In this document: positions 47,640 through 56,916 of the stretch, one piece after another
How positions within the stretch are numbered: position 1 is the first letter of the stretch
Layout of the letters: each line of letters opens with the position of its first letter
Assembly: GCF_030167915.1 (NCBI RefSeq)
Contig: NZ_JARGNB010000004.1
Location: 62,001-126,000, forward strand
Length of the DNA: 64,000 nt
Direction: 5' to 3'
Origin: Aquabacterium humicola
GTDB taxonomy: Bacteria > Pseudomonadota > Gammaproteobacteria > Burkholderiales > Burkholderiaceae_C
Made by a program: the position numbers and the translations under genes
Notes under the pieces: model-generated
Seen by the model: only the letters and a program-made list of their open reading frames with translations
The model's database searches: none
What the model was told of the DNA's origin: nothing

Positions 47640-48473
47640 ATGAAATTCACCGCCGCCCTCGCCGCCGCCGAACGCCGCCACGACTCGATGCTCTGCGTCG
47701 GGCTCGACCCCGAACCGTCGAAGTTTCCCGGCGCCTGGAAGGGCGATGCCGGCCGCACCTTCGACTTCTGCGCCCGCATCGTCGACGCGACCAAGGACCT
47801 GGTGAGCGCCTTCAAGCCGCAGATCGCGTACTTCGCCGCGCAGCGCGCCGAGGACCAGCTCGAGCGCCTGATGGCGCACATCCGCCGCGTCGCGCCGGAC
47901 GTGCCGGTGATCCTCGACGCCAAGCGCGGCGACATCGGCTCGACCGCCGAGCAGTACGCCCGCGAGGCCTTCGAGCGCTACCAGGCCGACGCAGTGACCT
48001 TGTCGCCGTTCATGGGCTTCGATTCGATCGAGCCGTACCTGCGCTACGACGGCAAGGGCCTGATCCTGCTGTGCCGCACCTCGAACCCCGGCGGCAGCGA
48101 CCTGCAGGCGCAACGCCTCGCCGACGGCACGCCGCTGTACGAGCACATCGCGCGGCTGGCCGCCGGGCCGTGGAACCGGACCGGCCAGCTCGGGCTGGTG
48201 GTCGGCGCGACCTACCCCGCCGAGATCGAACGCGTGCGCGCGATCGCGCCGACCTTGCCGCTGCTGATTCCCGGCATCGGTGCACAGGGCGGCGATGCCG
48301 CGGCGACCGTGAAGGCCGGGCTGCGCCGCGATGCCGCCGGCGCGAGCACCGGGCCGATCATCGTCAACTCGTCGCGCGCGATCCTGTACGCGTCGTCGGG
48401 CGAGGATTTCGCCAGTGCCGCGCGCGCCGCGGCCGACGAGACGCGCCGCACGCTGGCCGCCGCGGCACGCTGA
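47640..48473 (+). CDS. pyrF: Orotidine 5'-phosphate decarboxylase
   Basis: This 277-residue enzyme makes UMP in pyrimidine synthesis. It is of the longer type common in Burkholderiales and actinobacteria. [12 protein letters not shown] opens the barrel; the catalytic Asp/Lys lie in [16 protein letters not shown] (K95); phosphate-contacting [12 protein letters not shown] and SSRAILYAS are near the end. The ATG has little Shine-Dalgarno sequence (leader GCCCCCGCCCGCCG), so initiation may be weak or leader-dependent. Confidence 0.95.
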   Translation: MKFTAALAAAERRHDSMLCVGLDPEPSKFPGAWKGDAGRTFDFCARIVDATKDLVSAFKPQIAYFAAQRAEDQLERLMAHIRRVAPDVPVILDAKRGDIGSTAEQYAREAFERYQADAVTLSPFMGFDSIEPYLRYDGKGLILLCRTSNPGGSDLQAQRLADGTPLYEHIARLAAGPWNRTGQLGLVVGATYPAEIERVRAIAPTLPLLIPGIGAQGGDAAATVKAGLRRDAAGASTGPIIVNSSRAILYASSGEDFASAARAAADETRRTLAAAAR

Positions 48474-48614
48474 AGGCCCGGCGGCACGCCGAAGGCCCCC
48501 CGGCATAACGTCCAAATCATCACGCCCCGGCTCGTGCGGACCGGCTAATCCCGGGCATCCGGCGCGCGGCATCCCTGCGACACTCGCGCCGCGACAACCC
48601 GGAAGTTTCAAGGC

Positions 48615-51600
48615 GTGCCGCCCGAGAACCCTCCCCACCAGGCCTTGCGGGCCGCGATCCTGCGCGGCTTCTTCATCGCGGCCGCGGCCGCGGCGGTGGT
48701 CGGCTTCCTCAGCCACCTGCTGCGACTGAAGGCGCTGACCGCGCCCGGCCTGCTGCTGGCCGCGGGCTACGCGGTGCTGGCCGTCGGCAGCGGCGCGGCG
48801 ACACGGCTGGCCCCGGCGCAGGCGCAGCGCGCGCTGCTGGCAGTGGCCGTCGGTGCGCTGGTCGTGATGGGCTCGGCGGCACTGGCCACCGGGCTGGGCC
48901 TGCAGTCGCCCGGGCTGCTGTTCTTCGGCCTGCTGGCCTGCCTGGTCTGCGCGGTGGCCGAAGGGCGCCAGGGACCGATGACCGCCGCCGGCGCCACGGC
49001 CGTGCTGGCGGTGCTGATCGCCGCCGAGGCCAGCGGTTTCCTGCCGCCGGGCGGCGATTCGCTGCCGCCGCTGCCGGTGCGGGCCCTGGTGCAGCTGGCC
49101 GCGGTGGGCATCGGCGCCGGCGCCGGCCACATGATCCGCCGCCTGGTGCTCGCGCACGGCCACGACGCCGGCGAGCGCGAGCGGCGCTTCCGCGGCCTGC
49201 TCGGCATCGCCGCGTCGGCCTACTGGGAAACCGATGCGCAGCTGCGGCTGGCGCACGTCTCGCAGCGCGATGCGCACGGCCAGTTCGTCGCACTGCGCGC
49301 GCTGCCGCGCCGGCCGGCCTGGGACCTGCCGGAGCTGCAGTTCGACGACGACCTGCTCGACACGCTGCGCGCCGACATGGAAGCGCGCGAGACCTTCCGC
49401 GACGTCGCGCTGACCTGGCGCGCGCCGAACGGCGACCTGCGCCACTTCCTCGTCAGCGGCGAGCCGCGGCTGGATGCCGAAGGCCGCTTCACCGGCTACT
49501 GGGGCGCCGCGCGCGACATCACCGCCGAGCGCCGTGCGCGCGAGACCCTGCAGGCCACCGAGCTGCGCCACGAGGAGCTGTTCAGGCGCACGCCCTCGCC
49601 GCTGGTGCTGCACCGCGATGGCGTGGTGATCGACGCCAACCCGGCCGCCGCGGCGCTGTTCGGCTTCGACTCGGCGCAATCGATGCAGGGCGCCGACCTG
49701 ACCGCGATGCACCCGCCCGGCGATGGTGCGCTGCGGGCGCGCGAACGCCTGTCGTGCATCGCGCAGCTGGCGCCCGGCGAGGCGCTGCCGCCCTTCGACG
49801 ACGAGATCGTCACCCGCGGCGGCCGCACGCTGCAGGTCACCGAGACCGCGGTGCGCGCCGATGCGCAGGACGAACCGGCCACGTTGTCGATCTACGTCGA
49901 CGAGACCTCGCAACAGGCCGCCGAGCGCGCGCTGCGGCGCTCGCAGGCGCTGCTGTCGCAAGTGGTGTCGATGAGCCCGGACGTCATCACGCTGACCGAC
50001 CTGCAGACCGGCCGCTACGAGATGGTCAACGCCAGCTTCGAGCGCCTGACCGGCTGGACCGAGCCCGAGGTGGTCGGCCGCACCGCGCTGGAGATCGGCA
50101 TCTGGCGCTCGCTCGACGACCGCCAGCACCTGATGCAGCAGCTGGCGCAGCACGACGCGGTGAGCGACGTGCCGGTCGACTTCGTCGGCCGCGACGGCCA
50201 GATCGTGCCGCTGCTGGTGTCGGCGGCGCGCTTCGCGCGCGACGGCCGCGGCTACCTGGTGATCAACGCGCGCGACATCACCGAGACCACCCGCACGCGG
50301 CTGGAGCGCGAGGCCATCCTCGACAACGCGTCGGTCGGCATCGCCTTCACCCGCGAGCGCCAGTTCGTGATGGTCAACCCGTGCTTCGAGCAGATGTACG
50401 GCTGGCCGCCGGGCGAACTCGTGGGCCAGCCCGGCCGCGTCGTCTGGCCGAGCGACGACGCCTACGCGGGCCTCGGCCAGTCCGTCGCCCCGCTGCTGCG
50501 GCGCGGCGAGCAGGTGGAGTTCGAGCGCGTCGCCATGCGCCGCGACGGCAGCACCTTCACCGTGCGCATGCGCGCGAAGGCGATCGACCCCGACCGGCCG
50601 GGCGAGAACGGCACGATCTGGATCGCCGAGGACGTCACCGCGCAGCGCCAGGCCGCCGAGGCTCTGGCCCGCGCGCGCGACGAGGCCGAAGCCGCCAACC
50701 GCGCGAAGAGCGCGTTCCTCGCCAATACCAGCCACGAGATCCGCACGCCGCTGAACGGACTGGTCGGCCTGGCGCGGCTGGCGCGCATGCCCGATGTCGA
50801 ACCCGGCCGGCTGCGCCAGTACCTGGAGCAGATCGGCGCGTCGGCCGAGACGCTGTCGGCCATCATCTCGGACATCCTCGACCTGTCGAAGATCGAGGCC
50901 GGCAAGCTCGACGTCGAGGCCGCGCCCTTCGACCTGCTGGAGCTGCTGCACTCGCTGCAGCAGGCCTACTCGGCGCTGGCCGACAGCCGCGGGCTGGAGT
51001 TCAGCGTCGAGATCGATCCCGGCCTCGCGCCGGTGGTGCGCGGCGATGCGCTGCGGGTGCGGCAGATCCTCGCCAACTTCCTGCACAACGCGCTGAAGTT
51101 CACCAGCCACGGCGCGCTGCGGCTGGTGGCGCGGCGGCTGGTGGCGCGGCCGGGCGACAACGGCCACGGCCTCGACGACGGCGGTGACGATGGTGATCAG
51201 CGCACCGACCACACGCTCGACGACTGGGTGCGCTTCGAGGTGCACGACACCGGCATCGGCATCGACTCGGCGATGCAGCAGCGCCTGTTCCAGCCCTTCA
51301 CGCAGGCCGACGAATCGATCACGCGGCGCTTCGGCGGCACCGGCCTCGGGCTGTCGATCTGCCGCGAGCTGGCCGAGCTGATGGGCGGCCAGGTCGGCGC
51401 CGAGAGCCAGCCCGGCCGCGGCAGCTGCTTCCATGCCGAACTGCCGCTGCCGCCGATCGACGAGCTCGACGCGTCCTCCGGGCACGGCGCCTTCGAGCAT
51501 GACCCGCTGCGCGGCGCGCGTGTGCTGCTGGTCGAGGACAACGCGGTCAACATGATGATCGCCGCGGCGATGCTCGAGCAGTGGGGCGTGCAGGTCGGCC

Positions 51601-51917
51601 AGGCCGCCGACGGCCCGCAGGCGCTGGCGGCGATCGAGCGGGCGGTCGAAGCCGGCCAACCCTACGACGCGGTGCTGATGGACGTGCAGATGCCCGGCAT
51701 GAGCGGCTACGAGGCGACGCGCCGGCTGCGCGAGCGCTGGTCGCTGCTGCAGCTGCCGATCATCGCGCTGACCGCCGCCGCGCTGACCAGCGAACGCGAA
51801 CGCGCCGCCGAAATCGGCATGAACGATTTCCTGACCAAGCCGATCGACGCCAACCGGCTGCGCACGACCTTGCAGCGCGTGCTGGCGGCGGGCGAGCTGG
51901 CGTCGGACCTGAGCTGA
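48615..51917 (+). CDS. Hybrid sensor histidine kinase with multiple PAS domains
   Basis: This 1100-residue protein begins (GTG) with about five membrane segments (20-180, no large periplasmic loop). About four PAS-type domains follow (near 190-310, 310-430, 435-560 and 565-680), then HisKA with H707 in NTSHEIRTPLNG and a HATPase domain. A receiver ends it with D1023 in VLMDVQMPGMSGYEATR. An acidic insert (DDGGDDGDQ, about 855-870) interrupts the ATPase domain. No response-regulator or Hpt gene is adjacent, so the phosphoryl relay partner is elsewhere. The signal is unknown. Confidence 0.92.
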   Translation: MPPENPPHQALRAAILRGFFIAAAAAAVVGFLSHLLRLKALTAPGLLLAAGYAVLAVGSGAATRLAPAQAQRALLAVAVGALVVMGSAALATGLGLQSPGLLFFGLLACLVCAVAEGRQGPMTAAGATAVLAVLIAAEASGFLPPGGDSLPPLPVRALVQLAAVGIGAGAGHMIRRLVLAHGHDAGERERRFRGLLGIAASAYWETDAQLRLAHVSQRDAHGQFVALRALPRRPAWDLPELQFDDDLLDTLRADMEARETFRDVALTWRAPNGDLRHFLVSGEPRLDAEGRFTGYWGAARDITAERRARETLQATELRHEELFRRTPSPLVLHRDGVVIDANPAAAALFGFDSAQSMQGADLTAMHPPGDGALRARERLSCIAQLAPGEALPPFDDEIVTRGGRTLQVTETAVRADAQDEPATLSIYVDETSQQAAERALRRSQALLSQVVSMSPDVITLTDLQTGRYEMVNASFERLTGWTEPEVVGRTALEIGIWRSLDDRQHLMQQLAQHDAVSDVPVDFVGRDGQIVPLLVSAARFARDGRGYLVINARDITETTRTRLEREAILDNASVGIAFTRERQFVMVNPCFEQMYGWPPGELVGQPGRVVWPSDDAYAGLGQSVAPLLRRGEQVEFERVAMRRDGSTFTVRMRAKAIDPDRPGENGTIWIAEDVTAQRQAAEALARARDEAEAANRAKSAFLANTSHEIRTPLNGLVGLARLARMPDVEPGRLRQYLEQIGASAETLSAIISDILDLSKIEAGKLDVEAAPFDLLELLHSLQQAYSALADSRGLEFSVEIDPGLAPVVRGDALRVRQILANFLHNALKFTSHGALRLVARRLVARPGDNGHGLDDGGDDGDQRTDHTLDDWVRFEVHDTGIGIDSAMQQRLFQPFTQADESITRRFGGTGLGLSICRELAELMGGQVGAESQPGRGSCFHAELPLPPIDELDASSGHGAFEHDPLRGARVLLVEDNAVNMMIAAAMLEQWGVQVGQAADGPQALAAIERAVEAGQPYDAVLMDVQMPGMSGYEATRRLRERWSLLQLPIIALTAAALTSERERAAEIGMNDFLTKPIDANRLRTTLQRVLAAGELASDLS

Positions 51918-51956
51918 CGCGTGAAAGACGCGTCAGTCCGGCGCGCCTCTGTCCCG

Positions 51957-52020
51957 CCGGGCTGCCCCAAGGGACTGATCCCCCTTGGGGGGACCGCGCC
52001 GCAGGCGCGTAGGGGGCCAC
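51957..52020. repeat. Junction repeat, copy C
   Basis: Between the convergent hybrid kinase and dioxygenase genes. GGGCTGCCCCAAGGGAC is followed by CCCCCTTGGGGGG (first hairpin) and CGCGCCGCAGGCGCG (second hairpin, GCA loop), ending TAGGGGGCC. This is the clearest copy and a good reference for the family. Confidence 0.7.
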
Positions 52021-52935
52021 TCACCCGGCGATGCCGACCTGCAGCGTGCCGACGTACCCGTCGGTCGCATTGCCGCTGAGCGTCGCCAGCTGCGTCGCAT
52101 ACCCATCGCTGAAGATGTTGTCGCTGGCGAAGCTGGTGCGCCCGAGGTTGCGCAGGCTGCTCGCGTAGCCGCTGGTGTTGTAGACCGTCGTGCAGACGTC
52201 GGTCGGGAAGGCGATCTGCGAGGTCTTCAGCTTGTTCGAGAAGTTGGTCGCGGTGGTGGTGCTGCGGTAGACCTCGAAGTGCATGTGCGGCATGCGGCCG
52301 TCGTAGCAGCCGGGGAAGATGGTCTGGAACACCGCGATGCCGTCGCTGCCGGTGGCCTGCACGCCGCGCAGGTAGTTCTGGCTGGCGACAGCGGCCGAGT
52401 ACATCGAGTAGTAGCCGTCGCGGTCGCAATGCCACAGGTAGATCGCGTAGCCGGCCAGCGACGCGCAGGACGCGCCGGTATTGACCAATTGCAGGCGCAT
52501 CGTCAGCGGCACGCCGGCCGCCGTGCCGCTGGCGCCGGCGATGCTCGAACGGATGTCGCTGCGCACGATGCCCGACAGCATCAGCGCGTTGGCAATGCCG
52601 CCGTTGCTGGCGTTCGAGCCGTCGCCCGGGTAGGGGCCTGCCGTCTCCTCGGGGATCACGCTGCAGGTGGTGGTGGTGCCCGTGCCCGTCCCGGTCCCTG
52701 TGCCGGTACCCGTCGACGTGCCGGTGCCGGTGCCGGTGCCGGTGTCGGCGCCAGTCGTGGTCGTGCTGCCGTCGTCGCCACCGCCACCGCAGCCGCCCAG
52801 CATCAGCGCCGCGGCGCCGGCCCCGCCGCCGAGCCAGCGCAGCAGGCGGCGCCGGTCGGCGCTCTGGCGCAGCAGCGTATCAAGGTCGGCGGCGAGGCCG
52901 AGGTGGTGGGCATCCTGGGGATCGTGGCGGGGCAT
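52021..52935 (-). CDS. Intradiol ring-cleavage dioxygenase-like lipoprotein
   Basis: This 304-residue protein opens with a Tat-like DRRRLLRWL followed by a hydrophobic stretch and lipobox LGGC, then a Gly/Thr-Gly linker of about 35 residues, and a protocatechuate/catechol dioxygenase-type domain (about 90-304). Metal-site candidates are Tyr in YAIYLWHCDRDGYY, Tyr in PGCYDGR and His-His in MPHMHFEVY, which match the non-haem Fe(III) Tyr2His2 pattern. It is probably exported folded and membrane-anchored. The aromatic substrate is unknown; no ring-degradation genes are adjacent. Confidence 0.88.
   Translation of the reverse strand: MPRHDPQDAHHLGLAADLDTLLRQSADRRRLLRWLGGGAGAAALMLGGCGGGGDDGSTTTTGADTGTGTGTGTSTGTGTGTGTGTGTTTTCSVIPEETAGPYPGDGSNASNGGIANALMLSGIVRSDIRSSIAGASGTAAGVPLTMRLQLVNTGASCASLAGYAIYLWHCDRDGYYSMYSAAVASQNYLRGVQATGSDGIAVFQTIFPGCYDGRMPHMHFEVYRSTTTATNFSNKLKTSQIAFPTDVCTTVYNTSGYASSLRNLGRTSFASDNIFSDGYATQLATLSGNATDGYVGTLQVGIAG
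52673..52760 (-). repeat. Hexanucleotide repeat encoding the Thr-Gly linker
   Basis: A degenerate six-base repeat (GTGCCG / GTGCCC on the plus strand) encodes alternating Thr-Gly between the lipobox and the dioxygenase domain. A run of four perfect units lies near 52720-52743. Six-base units keep frame, so slippage would vary linker length only. Confidence 0.75.
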
Positions 52936-53090
52936 GTGGCGGGCTCCGGGGGGGCGTTGAACGGCACGACGGCCGCGATGCCGCTCACTGTGGCCGGCGC
53001 CGGTTGCTGGCCGTGGCGATCCGATGTGTCGGCGCCGACACAGTTGCAACGGCGGAGCGCCGCGCCCGGCGCGCCCAGGGGCCGCGCGGT

Positions 53091-54257
53091 TCAGGCCGGC
53101 AGCAGGCGCAGGCAGGCGCGCAGGCCGCCTTCCGGCCGGTTGGCCAGCGCCAGGCTCGCGCCGTCGCGCTCGGCGAGGTCGCGCGCGATCGCCAGGCCCA
53201 GGCCCTGGCCGACCCCCTGGTCGTGAAGGCGCACCCAGGGTTCGAAGGCACGCGCGATCTGCTCGGGCGGGATGCCGGGGCCGTCGTCGTCGATGCACAG
53301 CTCGACCGCATCGCCGTCGCGCCGCGCATGCAGCCGCGTGCGGCCGCCATGGCGCAGCGCGTTGCCCACCAGGTTGTCGAGCACGCGGCGCAGCGCGACC
53401 GGTCGCGCGCGCACCAGCAGCGCCTCGGCCGGCACCTGCAGTTCCACCGGCTGGCCCTGGTCGGCCAGGTCATCGGCCAGTGCCTGCAGCAGCGCCTGCA
53501 GGTCGATGCGTTCGGGCGCGCCGGCGCGCTGCTCGCGCAGCACCGCCAGCGTGTCATCGAGCAGCGCATCGATCGCCGCGATGTCCTGCGCGGCGGCCGC
53601 GCGCTGCCCGGGCGGCAGCGCTTCGAGGCGCAGGCGCAGCCGCGTCAGCGGCGTGCGCAGGTCGTGCGACACGGCCGCCAGGTGCAGCCCGCGCGCGTCG
53701 AACTGCTCGCGCAGCCGCTGCGCCATGCGGTTGAACAGGCGCGCGGTCTCGCGCACTTCCGTGGTGCCGCGCTGCTCGTCCAAGGCCGGCAGCGGCTCGC
53801 CGCGCGCCAGCGACTGCTGCAGCGCCTGCGCCGCATCGGCCATGCGGCGCATCGGCGCCGCCAGCCAGCGCGCGCCCAGCGCGGCGCCGAAGGCGATGAC
53901 CGCGGCGCGCAGCAGGTAGTCGAGCCAGAGGAAGGCGCGGCTCGACGGGCCGCCCGGCGGGGGACCCGCACGGGCATCGAGCGGTCCCCCGGGGCCTGGC
54001 GGCGGCCCGTCGCGCCCTCCTGGCGGCGGACCAGGCGGCGGACCAGGCGGCGGCCCCGGCCGCGCCGCCGGGTCGCCCATCGGCGGCAGCGACGGCAGCA
54101 CCGGCAGCCGCGCCGGGTCCAGGCGCTGCAGCGGGGCCGTGCCGCCGCCCGGCTCGGTCAATGGCACCGACAGCGCATAAGCCACCAGGTGAGCGGCCAC
54201 CAGCGTCGCCCACATCAGCAGGAACAGGCGCAGGAACAACGTGTCGAAGCGCCGCAT
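53091..54257 (-). CDS. EnvZ-type sensor histidine kinase with Pro/Gly-rich periplasmic domain
   Basis: This 388-residue kinase has a membrane segment at 10-32, a periplasmic part dominated by PPGPPPGPPPG-type repeats (about 67-105), a second segment (about 112-130), HAMP, HisKA with H198 in AAVSHDLRTPLTRLR, and HATPase (NLVGNALRHGG, DDGPGIPPE, GQGLGLAIA). It is the cognate kinase of the upstream regulator gene, from which it is separated by 85 bases containing a junction repeat. The signal is unknown; the repeat-rich sensor region is unlike a folded ligand domain. Confidence 0.9.
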   Translation of the reverse strand: MRRFDTLFLRLFLLMWATLVAAHLVAYALSVPLTEPGGGTAPLQRLDPARLPVLPSLPPMGDPAARPGPPPGPPPGPPPGGRDGPPPGPGGPLDARAGPPPGGPSSRAFLWLDYLLRAAVIAFGAALGARWLAAPMRRMADAAQALQQSLARGEPLPALDEQRGTTEVRETARLFNRMAQRLREQFDARGLHLAAVSHDLRTPLTRLRLRLEALPPGQRAAAAQDIAAIDALLDDTLAVLREQRAGAPERIDLQALLQALADDLADQGQPVELQVPAEALLVRARPVALRRVLDNLVGNALRHGGRTRLHARRDGDAVELCIDDDGPGIPPEQIARAFEPWVRLHDQGVGQGLGLAIARDLAERDGASLALANRPEGGLRACLRLLPA

Positions 54258-54280
54258 CGTCAGTCGGCGCCGGGCCGCCC

Positions 54281-54336
54281 CAAGCCGACGGCGCCCCTCG
54301 CGGGCCGCGAACGAAGTGCGCTGGGGGCGGACATGC
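54281..54336. repeat. Junction repeat, copy D
   Basis: Lies between the regulator and kinase genes of one reverse operon. GGGCCGCCCCAAGCCGACGG shares the GGGCYGCCCCAAG end with copy C. GCGCCCCTCGCGGGCC and GCGAACGAAGTGCGCTGGGGGC follow as degraded first and second hairpin units. Confidence 0.6.
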
Positions 54337-54342
54337 TCAACT

Positions 54343-55050
54343 TCAGCGCTCGTCGACCGGCGTCGCGTCCAGCAGGTAGCCCGCGCCGCGCATCGTGCGG
54401 ATCAGCGGCGCGCCGCTGCGTTCGCCCAGCTTGCCGCGCAGCCGCGAGATCGCGAGGTCGATGCTGCGTTCGGACGCCGCCGCGGTGCCCGCGCCACCCT
54501 GCGTCAGCTGCAGCAGCCGCTCGCGCGACAGCACCTGGCCGGCATGGTCGATCAGCGCGCCGAGCAGCCGGAACTCGGTGGCCGACAGCGGCACCACGGT
54601 GCCGTCGGCCGAGCGCAGTGCGCGCTGCAGCCGGTCGAAGCGCCAGCCGCCGAAGGCCACCACCGCGCCGCTGGCGGCCGCCACGGCGTGGCCGCGCCGC
54701 AGCACCGCGCGGATGCGCGCGACCAGCTCGCGCGGCTCGAACGGTTTCGGCAGGTAGTCGTCGGCGCCGATCTCGAGCCCCAGCACGCGCGAGATCGGGT
54801 CACCCTGCGCGGTCAGCATGATCACCGGCAGCGCCGGCCGCTGCTGCTTGATCCAGCGGCACAACACGAGGCCGTCGTCGTCCGGCAGCATCAGGTCCAG
54901 CAGCAGCAGGTCGACGTCGGCCGCGGCGGCGCGGCGGCGGAACGAGGCCCCGTCGGCCAGCGCTTCGACGGCGATGCCGTGCTGCTGCAGGAAGTGGACC
55001 AGCAGCGTGCGGATGTCCGCGTCGTCGTCGACCAGCAGGCAGCGGGTCAT
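54343..55050 (-). CDS. OmpR-family response regulator
   Basis: This 235-residue regulator has a receiver domain (1-120) with D52 in LLLLDLMLPDDDG, the conserved Thr in MLTAQ and Lys in LPKPFEP, and a C-terminal winged helix (about 135-230; SATEFRLLGALIDHAG, then ERSIDLAISRLRGKL and RTMRGAGYLL). It is the first gene of a two-gene unit with the kinase downstream. Targets are unknown; no transporter or outer-membrane gene lies beside it. Confidence 0.93.
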   Translation of the reverse strand: MTRCLLVDDDADIRTLLVHFLQQHGIAVEALADGASFRRRAAAADVDLLLLDLMLPDDDGLVLCRWIKQQRPALPVIMLTAQGDPISRVLGLEIGADDYLPKPFEPRELVARIRAVLRRGHAVAAASGAVVAFGGWRFDRLQRALRSADGTVVPLSATEFRLLGALIDHAGQVLSRERLLQLTQGGAGTAAASERSIDLAISRLRGKLGERSGAPLIRTMRGAGYLLDATPVDER

Positions 55051-55080
55051 GGGAGGCCGCCGGGCCGGTGCTTTTCGGCG

Positions 55081-56775
55081 TCAGTCCAGCGCCACTTCCG
55101 TGCGCACCGTGCCGGCGCGGTCCGCGCTCGCGGTCAGCGCCAGGTGCGTGCCGCGGGGCGCCTTGACGATCCACTCGGCCACCGCGCGGTCGGCGGTGAT
55201 CTCCTTGCTCGGCAGGAAGGCCTGCAGCGAGTTCTTCGGCGCATGGCCGTCGAGCTGCGGACCGACGATGCGCTGCTTGCCCGACACCAGCGCGACGCCG
55301 GGCGGCAGGTGCAGCTCGAAGACCACGCCGCGCGCGGTCTTGCGCTCGATCGCGCGCTTGGTGACGTTGGACGGCAGGTAACCCGCATTGGCCACCGCGA
55401 AGCGCACGCGCCAGGTGTCCGGGCCGAGCGCCCGCACCTCGGTGCGCAGCACCTCGAGCTTCGGCAGGCTCAAGGCCAGCTGGGTCAGCCACGCCGGGAA
55501 GCGTGCGGCCTCGCGCTCGCGCAGGTGCGGCGGCGGGTTGCGCCAGTAGTTCAGCCGGTCCCAGCCGCCGAGCTCGATCATGCCCAGCTGCGGATGGCGG
55601 AACGGGTACCACTGCACGTGCGCGTTGCCGCCGCACTGCTCGTCGCTCCACTTCAGCAGCTTCAGGTCGTCCTCGGGCGGGTGGTCGCGGTACCAGTGGA
55701 TCCAGTCGTAGTCCGTGATGCCGGCTTCCTTGTTCGGCGCCCAGATCTCCACCGTCCAGAACAGCGCGCCCAGGTGCTCGTACACCCAGTCCTGCGTGCC
55801 GGTGATGATCTCCTTCGGGTGGTACTTGAACTCGTGGAAGATGCTGATCGCCGGGTAGCCGGTGAGCTTCTCGCCGAGCGCTGACAGCCGCTTGTAGATC
55901 CACAGGTCCTCGGGCGTCATGTCGTCGTCGCTCTGCGTGCCCATCGGCCGCAGGATCACGCCCGAGTGCGTGTGGAAGCTGACCGCCGCGCCGACGTTCG
56001 GATGGCCGGACAGGAAGTCGACCATCGCGCGCACCTCGGGCTCGCTGGTCGGGTACGGGCCGGCGCCGAGCTGCTCGAACTCCTGGCGCCAGTACGACGG
56101 GAAGTTGCGGTTCAGGTCGAGGCCTTCGCGGTTGGGGTTCACCGAGATCTGCAGGCCGTCGTAGTGCGTCAGCGTGCCCTCGGGCATCACGCGGTAGTAC
56201 TGGCCGCCGAATTCGCCGGGCTCGCGCGGCACCATCAGTCGCGCGTCGTCCGGGTGGCACTTCCAAGGGCCGTGCGGATCGGGGATGCGCATGTGCAGCA
56301 CGCGGCCGTCGCCGTCGATGTCCTCGACCGTCAGGCCCTCGACCGGGTCCTCGTCGAACGGGTAGGGCCGCGTCGACGAGCGGATGTGGCGCGGCTTGTC
56401 GGCCAGCGCCAGCTCGGCGCCGTCGGGGTTCAGGCGCGGGCAGATGTAGATCGCGCGTGTGTCCAGCAACTGCGTGACCTGCGCGTCCTTGCCGTAGCCC
56501 GAGACCAGCTGGTGCAGCCAGTACAGGCAGGCGGTGGACGCGGTCAGCTCGCCGGCGTGGATGTTGCCGTCGACCCAGAACGCGGGCTTGTCGCGGTCGC
56601 TGCCGGTGGCAGCGCTGGTGACGGTGACGATCCAGATGTCGCGGCCTTCATGGCTCTGGCCGAGCGATTCGAGCGTGATCAGCTCGGGGCGCGCGGCGGC
56701 ATAGTCGCGCAGCAGCTGGCCGAGCTCGGCATGGCGGTAGAAGGTGTCGAAGCGGGGGGTGGGCAACGCGGGCAT
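55081..56775 (-). CDS. M14-family zinc carboxypeptidase
   Basis: This 564-residue enzyme has an M14 domain (about 5-380) and a C-terminal beta-rich domain (about 440-564). Zinc ligands are in GNIHAGE (H, E) and a later HTHSG His; WTVEIW supplies a likely catalytic Glu. No signal peptide is evident, so it is probably cytoplasmic. Substrate specificity (C-terminal residues or gamma-D-Glu peptides of cell-wall origin) cannot be read directly. The ATG at MPALPTPRFDTF was preferred to an upstream one at 56820 because homology starts there. Confidence 0.88.
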   Translation of the reverse strand: MPALPTPRFDTFYRHAELGQLLRDYAAARPELITLESLGQSHEGRDIWIVTVTSAATGSDRDKPAFWVDGNIHAGELTASTACLYWLHQLVSGYGKDAQVTQLLDTRAIYICPRLNPDGAELALADKPRHIRSSTRPYPFDEDPVEGLTVEDIDGDGRVLHMRIPDPHGPWKCHPDDARLMVPREPGEFGGQYYRVMPEGTLTHYDGLQISVNPNREGLDLNRNFPSYWRQEFEQLGAGPYPTSEPEVRAMVDFLSGHPNVGAAVSFHTHSGVILRPMGTQSDDDMTPEDLWIYKRLSALGEKLTGYPAISIFHEFKYHPKEIITGTQDWVYEHLGALFWTVEIWAPNKEAGITDYDWIHWYRDHPPEDDLKLLKWSDEQCGGNAHVQWYPFRHPQLGMIELGGWDRLNYWRNPPPHLREREAARFPAWLTQLALSLPKLEVLRTEVRALGPDTWRVRFAVANAGYLPSNVTKRAIERKTARGVVFELHLPPGVALVSGKQRIVGPQLDGHAPKNSLQAFLPSKEITADRAVAEWIVKAPRGTHLALTASADRAGTVRTEVALD

Positions 56776-56916
56776 TGGCGGGCGGCATCGTTCGGGACGA
56801 AGCTGGCGAGTTTCGCGCAAGACGGCGCCCCTCGTTCGCGGGGTACGGCGCCCGATCCCGCGCGGGGATGCACGGGCCGGCTCGGGGCGGCCCGGCGCCC
56901 GGCCCGCGCCCTGCGA

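Noticed and set aside
47571-51659. A 1362-codon reverse open frame across pyrF and the hybrid kinase
   Set aside because: Antisense shadow of two well-supported genes. No start signal and no recognisable domain.
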